The notes under the pieces were generated by a model that saw only the letters and a list, made by a program, of their open reading frames with translations, ran no database searches and was not told where the DNA came from. DNA of 64,000 nt, taken from Thermodesulforhabdaceae bacterium (GTDB lineage Bacteria; Desulfobacterota; Syntrophobacteria; Syntrophobacterales; Thermodesulforhabdaceae). Location: positions 778,584 to 842,583 of the forward strand of contig JBBFKT010000001.1 in NCBI GenBank assembly GCA_037482015.1. The letters are read 5' to 3'. A program made the position numbers and the translations under genes. Shown here one piece after another: positions 44,085-52,484 of this stretch (the stretch's first letter is position 1; each line of letters begins with the position of its first letter).

Positions 44085-44581
44085 GTGAAGCATGCAAAAC
44101 ATGATTTCTATGAGATTCCATATTATCAGCGAGGTATGCGTGGCGTTTAGTATAGATAGTTCTGCAACATAAATATTAGGATAATTTTAATACAATTTTT
44201 TTCCAAGATCTTTGAAATCAAAGTGATTACTTGCGAGATCAAGACTGTTGTTATTATTCTTAGATCCCACATATGACCAGAATTTCATTTGTTTGGCTAA
44301 AGAGATTTTCAATTTTCGGCGTTTTGGGAAGGTTGAACCAAGCAAATCGGGTTTTTATTAAAGTTTTCTATTTATCGGTAACTATAGAGAATTGATTTTT
44401 GTCTTGGTGCGAGTAAAGAGCAAAAAATGTTTTTTTCGGGTACAGTTGATCATGATGATCCTTTTATCCAACAAATATTAAAAAATTTGGCATAAAGGTT
44501 GCTTAAAAAGAATTAATTCTGCCCAGTGATTAATTTTAGATAAAAACATAGAAACATATCTGATCAAGTAAGGAGAACACC
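44085..44581. other. AT-rich intergenic region
   Basis: 497 bases with no coding frame. Apart from the sigma-54-type promoter at 44488-44503 I see no repeat, tRNA or clear terminator. Its length and the promoter indicate that the fusion gene downstream is transcribed separately from the four upstream glycosylation genes. Confidence 0.5.
44488..44503 (+). promoter_or_regulatory. Sigma-54 promoter
   Basis: TGGCATAAAGGTTGCT matches the consensus TGGCAYRNNNNTTGCW, with the invariant GG and GC dinucleotides at the required 10-base separation. It lies 79 bases before the start of the 1043-residue fusion gene and is preceded by an AT-rich tract suited to an enhancer-binding activator. Confidence 0.72.
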
Positions 44582-47500
44582 ATGAAGCTCAGTGAAAATC
44601 CAACGACTTCTTTTGATGAATTTATTAACCTGTCTCGTATCTCTGATATAACTGACCGTTATGTGATTTTACAGACCATTAGAGAGGCTATAAGCCAACA
44701 TGTGTTTTTATTAAGTGGTATCCTTTTGGACATCGGTTGTGGTATGATGCCGTATAAAGATTTTATACTAAAAAATAACCCCAATATTAAGGAATACATT
44801 GGCTTAGAATTCGAGGAAGGAAAGTATAAGGCATCGAAAGGGGCGAACTTAGTCTGGGATGGTGATACTATCCCTCTTGCAGACTCAAGCGTAGATTGTG
44901 TTACGGCTGTCGAAATAATAGAACGTTGCAAGAATCCATTAAGAATTCTCAAAGAAATACGGCGAGTGCTTACGCCAGGAGGTGTTTTTCTGTTTACAAC
45001 GTCTTTTTTGTGGTCTTATCACGGCATTCCCAATGATTATTACAAGTACACTCCTTTCTCTATTAAGAAATTACTTTTGGAAGCAAAGTTTGAAGACTTT
45101 CAAATCAAACCTCTTGGAGGATGGCACGCTGCTTTTGCTCAGATGATGGGATTGTGGATTAAGCGAGCCCCTTTATCCGAAGAAACCAGACAGCAATTTT
45201 TTAAGGAACTTTATCCCCTTTACTTAAAGCTTTTAGAGGAAGCACGGAAGGAACATGTTAAACCGGAATCTGAACATGCGTTGACACCAGGATGGATAGC
45301 CGTAGCTTACGCTTCATACAATGAAAAAGGTATAGACAGAGTTACAATTCCACCAATTCTGAATACACCCATCAAAATATGCTTTTTCAGTGATGTGCAT
45401 CACGATTATTTTCAAATGCTTACGGAGGATTACTTTTTTTATCTGGATCCAGATATTAAAGTCATTCGTGGTGGGACACTTCCCATGTTTGACCAAGATA
45501 AAAAATGCGTTTTAAATCCAAGCTTTTTTGATGCCATAAAGGGACTTCCTCCTGACAAAGTTCTCTCTATTTACACCAAATTTTTGGCTGATTACCTAAG
45601 GAGAGAACAATTTGATGTGGTTTTTGCGGAATTTGGTGTAGTAGGAGCTAATGTTTATAAAGCTTGCGAGGAAGCTTCTATCCCTTACGTGGTTCACTTT
45701 CATGGTAGCGATATATACAACTACGATATTATAAAACAATATGAAAAATCCTATTTGGAAATATTTAAAGGGGCTTCTTATTTAGTTACGGCATCGAAGA
45801 GCGTTAGGGAAAAACTTGTATCTCTTGGAGCGCCTTCAGAAAAAATTATTTTGAATCCCTACGGAACCCTTGTGAAAACTCATGAAATGGCAAATCCTGA
45901 AACGGCTCCACCTATATTTTTGGCCATAGGAAAGTTCGTTGAAGAGAACGATCTGCATACTACAATTAAGGCCTTTCAAAAGGTAATCTCAGCCGTGCCA
46001 GAAGCTCGATTGATAATAGTGGGAGATGGTCCCTTTTTGGAAAATTGCAAGAAACTTGCTGGAGATTTGGGAATAGGGGACAACGTCATATTTACCGGAG
46101 CTTGCAACAGAAAGTCTGTAGCAAAATTTATGATGAATAGCCGTGCTCTCGTGCAATGCTCTATGTCTAATTCTGATATAAGTAGCGAAGAGCTTTTTAT
46201 GACCATTTTAGAAGCTGGGTCTAAAGGGCTTCCAATTATTGGCGCAAGGCACACAGATATAACAGACGTAGTAGTTGACGGAGAACATGGATTTCTTGTT
46301 GATAAAGATAATTGGCAGGAATTGGCAGAAGCTATGATTCTTCTGGCAGGAAATCCTAGGTTAGCAAGGATAATGGGAAATAAGTTCAAACGAAGGGTAA
46401 GAGCAAATCATTCAGTAGGGAGATATGTAATTGCGCTTAAAAAGACCTTAATGAAAGCGGCAGGAAAGGATAAAATTATTGCTGTTTATTCTAGTGAATT
46501 TATGTCTCAATCTCAAAAACAATTGGGAGAAAAAACTACATTTCCAGTCACTTCAAAAACAGGAAAATATAGAATTTTGGAAAGACAGTTATTTGAACTA
46601 ACCCTGAAAAAAGACTTTAAAACAATTGTTAATGTTGCTAAAGGCGAGCAATATAGGACGCCTTTAGTAGACTACTTTTTGGGAAATGCCTATTTACAGT
46701 TGGAATTTCCTGAAGAAGCGTTAAGTTGTTGGGAAAGAGTGATCAGGCATGGGGATTTATCTTTCCAATTTGTCCGACGAAGGTTTGAGCAGTTGAAAAA
46801 TTACCCGGATATGGTAATAGGGAAAAATCTCCTCTACGGAGACGAGCCGAAGGTTCATATTTTACTATTGACCATGAACCGTAAGCCCCTTTTAGAGAAA
46901 ACTTTTGAATGTCTCGGGAAAACAGACTATAGGAACTACAAGGTCTTTCTATTGGATAATTGCAGTAACGATGGAACGAAGGAAATACTTCCTGGTTTGA
47001 GGAATTTTCTGCCTAAATGGATAGATTTTACTTTTGAATCTTTACCCACTAATATTGGGTGTCCTGGTGGGCACAACTGGATGTTAACTTATTGGGATCA
47101 TTCCGAAGCGGACTTCATAGTTTTTATAGAAGACGATGTGCTTGATTTTAAACCTAGTTGGTTGAGACTCTTTGTTAATACCTTTACTTTAAGTAATAAT
47201 ATAAAAATGGTTGGATCAAAAACCTTGCAAATGAACGGTGCTATTCAGGATGCTTTCGCGATTGTACGGGGTGTTCGCAACTCCGCAACAGTTGAAATAT
47301 TTACTCACAGAGACGAGCCCGATTTTGGTCAGTATGATCTTATTACTAATATTCCGGATTATGTAATAGAATGTTTTACAATGTTTAGAAAAGATATTTT
47401 CGATAAGGTGGGACTATTTGATATTAGTTTATCGCCGTCCCAATTGGATGATGTTGATTTTGGAATTCGCGCTAGAAAAGCTGGTTACGATATCGTATAT

Positions 47501-47713
47501 AATGGTAATATATCTGTTGTGCATGCTCAATTAACCCATGAAGAAAGAAAAAAAAGCCGTGCTGCTATTGCAAGTCTTTTTGGAAATTCCCTAAAACTTG
47601 CCAATAAATTTAGCAAGGCAGATTTCGATGAGCTAATCGTTAAAAGAATTGCAAGAGAAAAAGCCTTCTGGGAAAGTGATGTTGATCCTATTGCTTATAT
47701 CACTGGAAAGTAA
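44582..47713 (+). CDS. Methyltransferase - GT4 - TPR - GT2 multidomain glycan enzyme
   Basis: 1043 residues. Residues 30-190: class I SAM methyltransferase (ILLDIGCGMMPYKDFI near 48, RVLTPGGVFLFTTSF). Residues 260-640: GT4 glycosyltransferase (YVVHFHGSDIYNYD, LAIGKFVEENDLHTTIKAFQ, EARLIIVGDGPFLENCKKLA, FMTILEAGSKGLPIIGARH). Residues 680-745: a TPR-like hairpin (YLQLEFPEEALSCWERVI). Residues 757-1000: GT2 domain of the SPSQxDD family (VHILLLTMNRKPLLEKTF, NIGCPGGHNWM near 823, FIEDDVLDF near 850, SPSQLDDVDFGIRARKAGY near 950). AAGGAGA precedes the ATG. The combination suggests building and O-methylating a surface or flagellin glycan. It is controlled by its own sigma-54-type promoter. Confidence 0.88.
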   Translation: MKLSENPTTSFDEFINLSRISDITDRYVILQTIREAISQHVFLLSGILLDIGCGMMPYKDFILKNNPNIKEYIGLEFEEGKYKASKGANLVWDGDTIPLADSSVDCVTAVEIIERCKNPLRILKEIRRVLTPGGVFLFTTSFLWSYHGIPNDYYKYTPFSIKKLLLEAKFEDFQIKPLGGWHAAFAQMMGLWIKRAPLSEETRQQFFKELYPLYLKLLEEARKEHVKPESEHALTPGWIAVAYASYNEKGIDRVTIPPILNTPIKICFFSDVHHDYFQMLTEDYFFYLDPDIKVIRGGTLPMFDQDKKCVLNPSFFDAIKGLPPDKVLSIYTKFLADYLRREQFDVVFAEFGVVGANVYKACEEASIPYVVHFHGSDIYNYDIIKQYEKSYLEIFKGASYLVTASKSVREKLVSLGAPSEKIILNPYGTLVKTHEMANPETAPPIFLAIGKFVEENDLHTTIKAFQKVISAVPEARLIIVGDGPFLENCKKLAGDLGIGDNVIFTGACNRKSVAKFMMNSRALVQCSMSNSDISSEELFMTILEAGSKGLPIIGARHTDITDVVVDGEHGFLVDKDNWQELAEAMILLAGNPRLARIMGNKFKRRVRANHSVGRYVIALKKTLMKAAGKDKIIAVYSSEFMSQSQKQLGEKTTFPVTSKTGKYRILERQLFELTLKKDFKTIVNVAKGEQYRTPLVDYFLGNAYLQLEFPEEALSCWERVIRHGDLSFQFVRRRFEQLKNYPDMVIGKNLLYGDEPKVHILLLTMNRKPLLEKTFECLGKTDYRNYKVFLLDNCSNDGTKEILPGLRNFLPKWIDFTFESLPTNIGCPGGHNWMLTYWDHSEADFIVFIEDDVLDFKPSWLRLFVNTFTLSNNIKMVGSKTLQMNGAIQDAFAIVRGVRNSATVEIFTHRDEPDFGQYDLITNIPDYVIECFTMFRKDIFDKVGLFDISLSPSQLDDVDFGIRARKAGYDIVYNGNISVVHAQLTHEERKKSRAAIASLFGNSLKLANKFSKADFDELIVKRIAREKAFWESDVDPIAYITGK

Positions 47714-48016
47714 GGTTTGATCGGAAAGTTGTGTTTGGTAAAGTTCTATCTTTTAAGGTGGTTACAGAACATTGTAATTCGAAAAAGTGGCTGTGATGAA
47801 AATACTTGAAGGTTGTTGAAAAATTTTACTTTGCGTTTACGAGTAAAGACACAGCGGTAGTGTTCCATTGACATCAATTAAAGATTCATGAAAGTGCTGA
47901 GGCTAGAAAATTAGATTATCATGGCGACCAGTATTCATAAATATGCTTAACTTTTTGAAGCTTTGATAAGAGGGGATTCACTACGGTAACTAGAAACCTT
48001 TTCTTAAGATACGAAA

Positions 48017-48096
48017 GGTCAAGATTGTATATCCGGTGATGTATACGTGAAGTATTGTTTCTCCAATCTTATTCCACTTCCTTCTCCCCCTTGACC
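48017..48096 (+). promoter_or_regulatory. Structured leader RNA of the TonB-receptor operon, class unknown
   Basis: GGTCAAG (48017-48023) can pair with CTTGACC (48090-48096). Inside, AAGATTG (48021-48027) pairs with CAATCTT (48064-48070) and GTATA (48027-48031) with TATAC (48042-48046). The first two helices share AAG and so compete, as in switching RNAs. The terminator at 48153 follows. I see none of the conserved cobalamin, MoCo, FMN or TPP aptamer motifs. The rest of 47714-48240 has no gene. Confidence 0.45.
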
Positions 48097-48152
48097 AATC
48101 CCTTTGTTTCCTATAAAAAATCCTCCGAATCGTAACAGAACACGAAGCCAAG

Positions 48153-48200
48153 AAGGCGTCAAAAGAAGGGGAAGAAGTCTCCTTCCTTTGGCGCCTTTTT
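48153..48200 (+). terminator. Attenuator-like terminator before the TonB receptor gene
   Basis: AAGGCGTCAAAAGAAGG (48153-48169) pairs with CCTTCCTTTGGCGCCTT (48181-48197) with one internal mismatch, followed by TTTTTATTTT. It lies 440 bases after the previous gene but only about 25 bases before the ribosome site of the next, so it is better explained as leader attenuation than as the end of the upstream transcript. Confidence 0.75.
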
Positions 48201-48240
48201 ATTTTGGTGAAACTAAAATACAAAAAGGAGGATGGCGGAT

Positions 48241-50481
48241 ATGAGATGGGTTGGTTTCTTCACGGTCTTTCTTTGTCTTAGTTTGGTAAGCTGTCCGTCG
48301 ATGGCTTATGAAAATGAACAGATGCTTGAAGAAATCGTTGTTACGGCTACACGAACCGAAAAAACAATTGAGTCTTCCCCAGCTTCCACCGCTGTTGTTA
48401 CAAAAAAAGAAATTGAAATCCGAGATGTTAGAACCATTGATCAGGTCGTAAATGATATATCGGGCGTAACGGTGCGAAGAGGTAAAGGGCTCATGGACAC
48501 TTTGTCATCCATTACTTTGCGCGGTATCCCGGGAGCCGAGAGAACTTTGATACTCATGGACGGTATGCCTTTGAATAACCCATATACCGGCGGTGTTAAA
48601 TTCGGTGGATTTTATCCTGAAGACCTGGAGCGAGTAGAAGTGGTTAAAGGACCCTTTTCCAGCCTATACGGTGGCTATGCAATGGGTGGTGTGGTAAACT
48701 TCATTACAAAAATGCCAGAAAAGCGTGAAGTGACACTCAAAACCGGTTATGGCTCCGGTTTCGATCGAGGCAATGCTATGGATGATCTAACAAGACTCTA
48801 CTTCTCCTATGGCGACAAAATAGGAGACAGCCTCAGTTTTCTCGTAAGTTACGGTCGTCAACACACCGAAGGTTACCCATCCGATTTCAACGTCGTAAGT
48901 AAAACTCCACCTTCAGAGATCACCGGCTGGAAAGAAACCAAAGATCGTTACGGTAGAACGGCATACCTTGTCGGCGATAAGGGGGATAATACCTGGTGGG
49001 ATGATGGGATTACTGTGAAAGCTCAGTATAGCTTTTCGCAAGACACAAAACTTGGTTTCACCTTTATGAGAAATCGTTATGAATACGACTATGAAGAACC
49101 TCACACTTACCTGAGGGATGCTTCCGGAAAACCCGTCTATTCCTATTCTGGCTTGTCGGAATACTCTTTTTTGCCTGGTGGAGGCGGACGCACCCAAAAT
49201 ACCTATGGACTTAGTTTTGAAACTACACTTCTCCAAAATCTCGCCACAAAGATTAATCTCGCATACCTTGACACTGAAAAAGACTGGTATGTTCAGACTC
49301 AAACTGGAGCTACCTGGTCTAAGGGCGGACCTGGATATATAAGTTCAACACCACAGGAGGCTTTCAACGGGGATATACAATTTAGCCTTCCTGTTGGTCA
49401 GATCCTGGGCGATATGCCACCTTTCGTGAGCGGTCAAATACTCACCTTCGGTGGGTCTTTCAGGTGGGGAAGTTCAGACACTAAAGAGAAGAACCTGAGT
49501 GACTGGCGAGATGAAGATTCTACGACAAACCTTCGATACAATTCCAAAGGTAAAACCAAGCTTTGGGCGATTTTTGCTCAAGACGAAATACCCATAATGA
49601 AGAACCTTACAGCCTACGTAGGACTTAGATATGACTGGTGGGAAAGTTACGATGGCTATGTCTTAGATATCGACACCAAAACATGGCAACCAAAGCCAGG
49701 ATATCCAAAAGAATATGATTCCCGCTCTGATTCCTACTTAAGCCCCAAATTCGCTCTGGTCTATAAACCCTTCGAATCGACAACTCTTAGAAGCTCCGTA
49801 GGTGAAGCCTTCAGAGCTCCAACGCCCTACGAGCTTTACCGCACATGGACTTCGTCATCGGGCATAACCTACGCAGGAAATCCCAATCTTAAGCCGGAAA
49901 CAACTCTTTCCTGGGATATCGGACTAGAACAAAAGCTCTGGGAAGGTGCTAAAGTTTCCATTACTTATTTTGAAAACTACATGGAAGATTTAATTTCCCG
50001 CAAAACAGTGAGCTCAACTTATCAGGAGTATACAAACGTTGGTAAAGCCGAATCTCGCGGCGTGGAGTTTGAAGCAGAACAATGGCTGAATAAGTGGCTT
50101 AAGGTTTACGGTAATTTTACCTATACCGATTCTGAAGTTACGAAAAACCCGGCAAAACCGGAGACAGAAGGAAAGCGACTTATCGGCGTCCCGCTCTGGA
50201 AGGGAAACATAGGAGCACAGTTCGAAAAGGCTCCCTTTAGAGCGTCCATCGTGGGCAGATACATGGGGAAATGGTATAACGATGACACCAATGCTGACAA
50301 GCACAGCGGAGTTTACGGGTCTTACGATCCTTACTGGGTGGTGGATTTGAAAATTTCCTACGACATTACCAGGTGGTCCACAGTTTCTTTCGTTATCGAC
50401 AACCTGTTTGATGAAGATTACTACGTCTATTACAAAGCTCCCGGAAGATCCTACTTTGCCGAAGTGTCAATAAAATTTTAG
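48241..50481 (+). CDS. TonB-dependent outer-membrane receptor
   Basis: 746 residues. The ATG at 48241 is chosen because AAAGGAGG ends 9 bases before it; the ATG at 48232 overlaps that site. Signal peptide MRWVGFFTVFLCLSLVSCPSMA, TonB box EEIVVTATRTEKT, plug domain with VNDISGVTVRRG, LRGIPGAERTLILMDGMPL, YPEDLERVEVVKGPFSSLYG and AMGGVVNFITK, then the 22-strand barrel ending in SYFAEVSIKF with terminal Phe. GEAFRAPTPYELY and NPNLKPETTLSWDIGLEQ are standard barrel motifs. It imports a metal chelate or corrinoid; the following FepB-type binding protein is probably its periplasmic partner. Confidence 0.94.
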   Translation: MRWVGFFTVFLCLSLVSCPSMAYENEQMLEEIVVTATRTEKTIESSPASTAVVTKKEIEIRDVRTIDQVVNDISGVTVRRGKGLMDTLSSITLRGIPGAERTLILMDGMPLNNPYTGGVKFGGFYPEDLERVEVVKGPFSSLYGGYAMGGVVNFITKMPEKREVTLKTGYGSGFDRGNAMDDLTRLYFSYGDKIGDSLSFLVSYGRQHTEGYPSDFNVVSKTPPSEITGWKETKDRYGRTAYLVGDKGDNTWWDDGITVKAQYSFSQDTKLGFTFMRNRYEYDYEEPHTYLRDASGKPVYSYSGLSEYSFLPGGGGRTQNTYGLSFETTLLQNLATKINLAYLDTEKDWYVQTQTGATWSKGGPGYISSTPQEAFNGDIQFSLPVGQILGDMPPFVSGQILTFGGSFRWGSSDTKEKNLSDWRDEDSTTNLRYNSKGKTKLWAIFAQDEIPIMKNLTAYVGLRYDWWESYDGYVLDIDTKTWQPKPGYPKEYDSRSDSYLSPKFALVYKPFESTTLRSSVGEAFRAPTPYELYRTWTSSSGITYAGNPNLKPETTLSWDIGLEQKLWEGAKVSITYFENYMEDLISRKTVSSTYQEYTNVGKAESRGVEFEAEQWLNKWLKVYGNFTYTDSEVTKNPAKPETEGKRLIGVPLWKGNIGAQFEKAPFRASIVGRYMGKWYNDDTNADKHSGVYGSYDPYWVVDLKISYDITRWSTVSFVIDNLFDEDYYVYYKAPGRSYFAEVSIKF

Positions 50482-50510
50482 TGAGAAGTTAAAGAAGGGG
50501 GATGTTCTCC

Positions 50511-51500
50511 ATGAAGCGATTTGTCGTTGCCATACTGCTGAGCCTTTCTTTTGTGGTTTTCTCCTGTTTGATGTGTCCTCTTTGGGGAACATCCTCCTTA
50601 ACCCTTACTGATAAGCTCGGTAGAACCGTAACGATCGATATTCCCGTTAAGCGAGCTGTGGTAGTGATCACCTACGAACTGGTGCCCGCTCTTGGAATAT
50701 GGGATCAGATAGTTGGAGTATCTCGCTGGGCAGAAGAGGAATGTGACCTTTACAGAACTTTTGTTAAAACGAAACCAGAACTCAAAAAGCCTCATATAGG
50801 ACTTGGAACTGATGTGAATGTTGAAGCAGTTCTGGGACTAAAACCCGATCTGGTTATAACCTGGGCTTACAATCCCAAGACAGTTAAATTCCTTGAAGAA
50901 AAGGGCTTGAAAGTTATCTCTGTTTATCCCGATAGTCTTTCGGAACTCTATGATGTGATAAGACTTCACGGAAAGCTGTTTGGCAAGCAGGATCGAGCAG
51001 AGGAAGTAATCGCCGAAATGGAAAAGATTTTTGATCTGATAAGAAAGCGAGTGGATGTGATTCCGCCAGAAAAAAGGCAGCGAGTGATACACCTCGGTGG
51101 CAAGCCTACAACGGTTTCAGGCGCTGTTGGTGTTACGAACGATCTCATAAACATGATTGGTGGCGTTAACTTAGGGAGAGAAATAAAGGACCGTAACGCA
51201 GATGTTTCCGTAGAAAAGATTGTTCAGTGGAATCCTGATGTAATCTTCATCTGGGCTAATGCCGGCTACACGCCCCAATGGATTACGGAAAATTCCCAGT
51301 GGAAACACATTAAGGCTGTTCGGGATGGGCGAGTTTACAAGCTACCCAAGTGGTCAACCTGGTCGCCTCGATCGGCACCGATAGCTTTATGGATGGCAAT
51401 GAAGGTTTGCCCGCAAGAGTTTAGCGATATATCCTTCGATCAGATAGCCGACGAATTTTACTTTAAGGTCTTTGGAATTTCCTTCAAAGACGTTCAGTAA
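50511..51500 (+). CDS. FepB/BtuF-type ABC transporter substrate-binding protein
   Basis: About 329 residues. AAGGGGG ends 9 bases before ATG 50511, preferred over the abutting ATG at 50502. The hydrophobic N-terminus (KRFVVAILLSLSFVVFSC) ends in a Cys that could be a lipoprotein site. The mature part has the cluster A-2 helix-linked fold: LTLTDKLGRTVTIDIPVKR, LVPALGIWDQIVGVSRWA, VEAVLGLKPDLVITW, VEKIVQWNPDVIFIWANAG and WSTWSPRSAPIALWMAMKV. It binds Fe(III)-siderophore, haem, cobalamin or another metal chelate. No permease or ATPase gene follows, so the rest of the importer is elsewhere. It lies 29 bp after the TonB receptor gene. Confidence 0.9.
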   Translation: MKRFVVAILLSLSFVVFSCLMCPLWGTSSLTLTDKLGRTVTIDIPVKRAVVVITYELVPALGIWDQIVGVSRWAEEECDLYRTFVKTKPELKKPHIGLGTDVNVEAVLGLKPDLVITWAYNPKTVKFLEEKGLKVISVYPDSLSELYDVIRLHGKLFGKQDRAEEVIAEMEKIFDLIRKRVDVIPPEKRQRVIHLGGKPTTVSGAVGVTNDLINMIGGVNLGREIKDRNADVSVEKIVQWNPDVIFIWANAGYTPQWITENSQWKHIKAVRDGRVYKLPKWSTWSPRSAPIALWMAMKVCPQEFSDISFDQIADEFYFKVFGISFKDVQ

Positions 51501-51634
51501 AGTAAGGACAACAGGCTGTCGTTTTTGCTCCTTCCTGTTTTTTTCCAAAAAACCTTGTCATTTCCTGCATTCTACCTTACATCTCAAAGCGGCGATTAAG
51601 ACCTTCAACAAATACTCTACGGGAGGAAGCCATT

Positions 51635-52456
51635 ATGAAGCAAAAAACCCTTTGGTCGTGGCAGTCTTTTTTTCTCTGTGCGTTCTTCAATGGATTACTG
51701 GGAGCTGCTATCTTTGTCCCGTTCAGTAAAGGGCTTTCTGTTGTTAACCAGTATCTAACACCGCTCACTTCTCAGGTTAAATCGATGGAATCTCTCCCAC
51801 CGGAATTAGGTCAGGTGTTAACACAGATCAAGGACCTTGTTGCTATTGCTGACCAATACGGCACTATAATCATCTGGGGCTCTGTAGCGGTTCTGACTCT
51901 TGCTCTCTGGCTTTCTCTGCTCCTTACGGGACGACGCCGTATAGAAAAGGCTTCCGAAGAAGCAAAGAAAAGCGTTGCCGCCACACCTGCCGTTACTACC
52001 AGAAAGGAAGTTGTTACACCGGAACCACAGAAAAAAAGTAAGGAAGAAACCCTTACTGCCGCCTTTCAAATTCTGTCCATCTTTCAGCGGCAGGGGCGCT
52101 TCATAGACTTTCTCAAAGAGGATCTCTCCCTGTATGATGACGCTCAGGTTGGTGCTGCAGTGAGAAATCTCCAGGAAAGCTGGAAGAAAGCTTTTCAGGA
52201 GTATTTCACTGTGGAACCCATTTTTAAGGAACCCGAAGGCTCTCAGGTAACTATTTCAGCCGGTTTTGATGCCAGCAAAATCAAGCTTACAGGAGAAGTC
52301 ATTGGCGAACCACCCTTTGAAGGTGTGGTGGTGCATCGAGGCTGGAAGCTTGTAAAAGTTGATCTTCCTGTCTTTACCGGTTCTAAGCAGGCAGAAGAAT
52401 GGGTCATTGCTCCAGCGGAAGTAGAAATTCAGAAGAGAGATTCCACCGACGCTTAG
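51635..52456 (+). CDS. DUF2760 membrane protein of the Hsp70-like cassette
   Basis: 273 residues. Two membrane helices (about 12-34 and 75-97: IIIWGSVAVLTLALWLSLLL), a charged linker, and a soluble C-terminal DUF2760 domain (AAFQILSIFQRQGRFIDFLK, LYDDAQVGAAVRNLQESWKK, PFEGVVVHRGWKLVKVDLP). The family is characteristically encoded next to Hsp70-like genes of the kind found immediately downstream (28 bp), implying it anchors or partners them at the membrane. SD GGGAGGA. Function undetermined. Confidence 0.87.
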   Translation: MKQKTLWSWQSFFLCAFFNGLLGAAIFVPFSKGLSVVNQYLTPLTSQVKSMESLPPELGQVLTQIKDLVAIADQYGTIIIWGSVAVLTLALWLSLLLTGRRRIEKASEEAKKSVAATPAVTTRKEVVTPEPQKKSKEETLTAAFQILSIFQRQGRFIDFLKEDLSLYDDAQVGAAVRNLQESWKKAFQEYFTVEPIFKEPEGSQVTISAGFDASKIKLTGEVIGEPPFEGVVVHRGWKLVKVDLPVFTGSKQAEEWVIAPAEVEIQKRDSTDA

Positions 52457-52484
52457 AACATAATTTATGGAGGTGTTTTCTACG

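Noticed and set aside
48000-48150. Second cobalamin riboswitch before the TonB receptor
   Set aside because: The conserved core segments (GAGGGCGAGCC-type, GCCACT, GATGAxCCGAGAGCCAGA-type) are absent, unlike the clear example at 5.2 kb.
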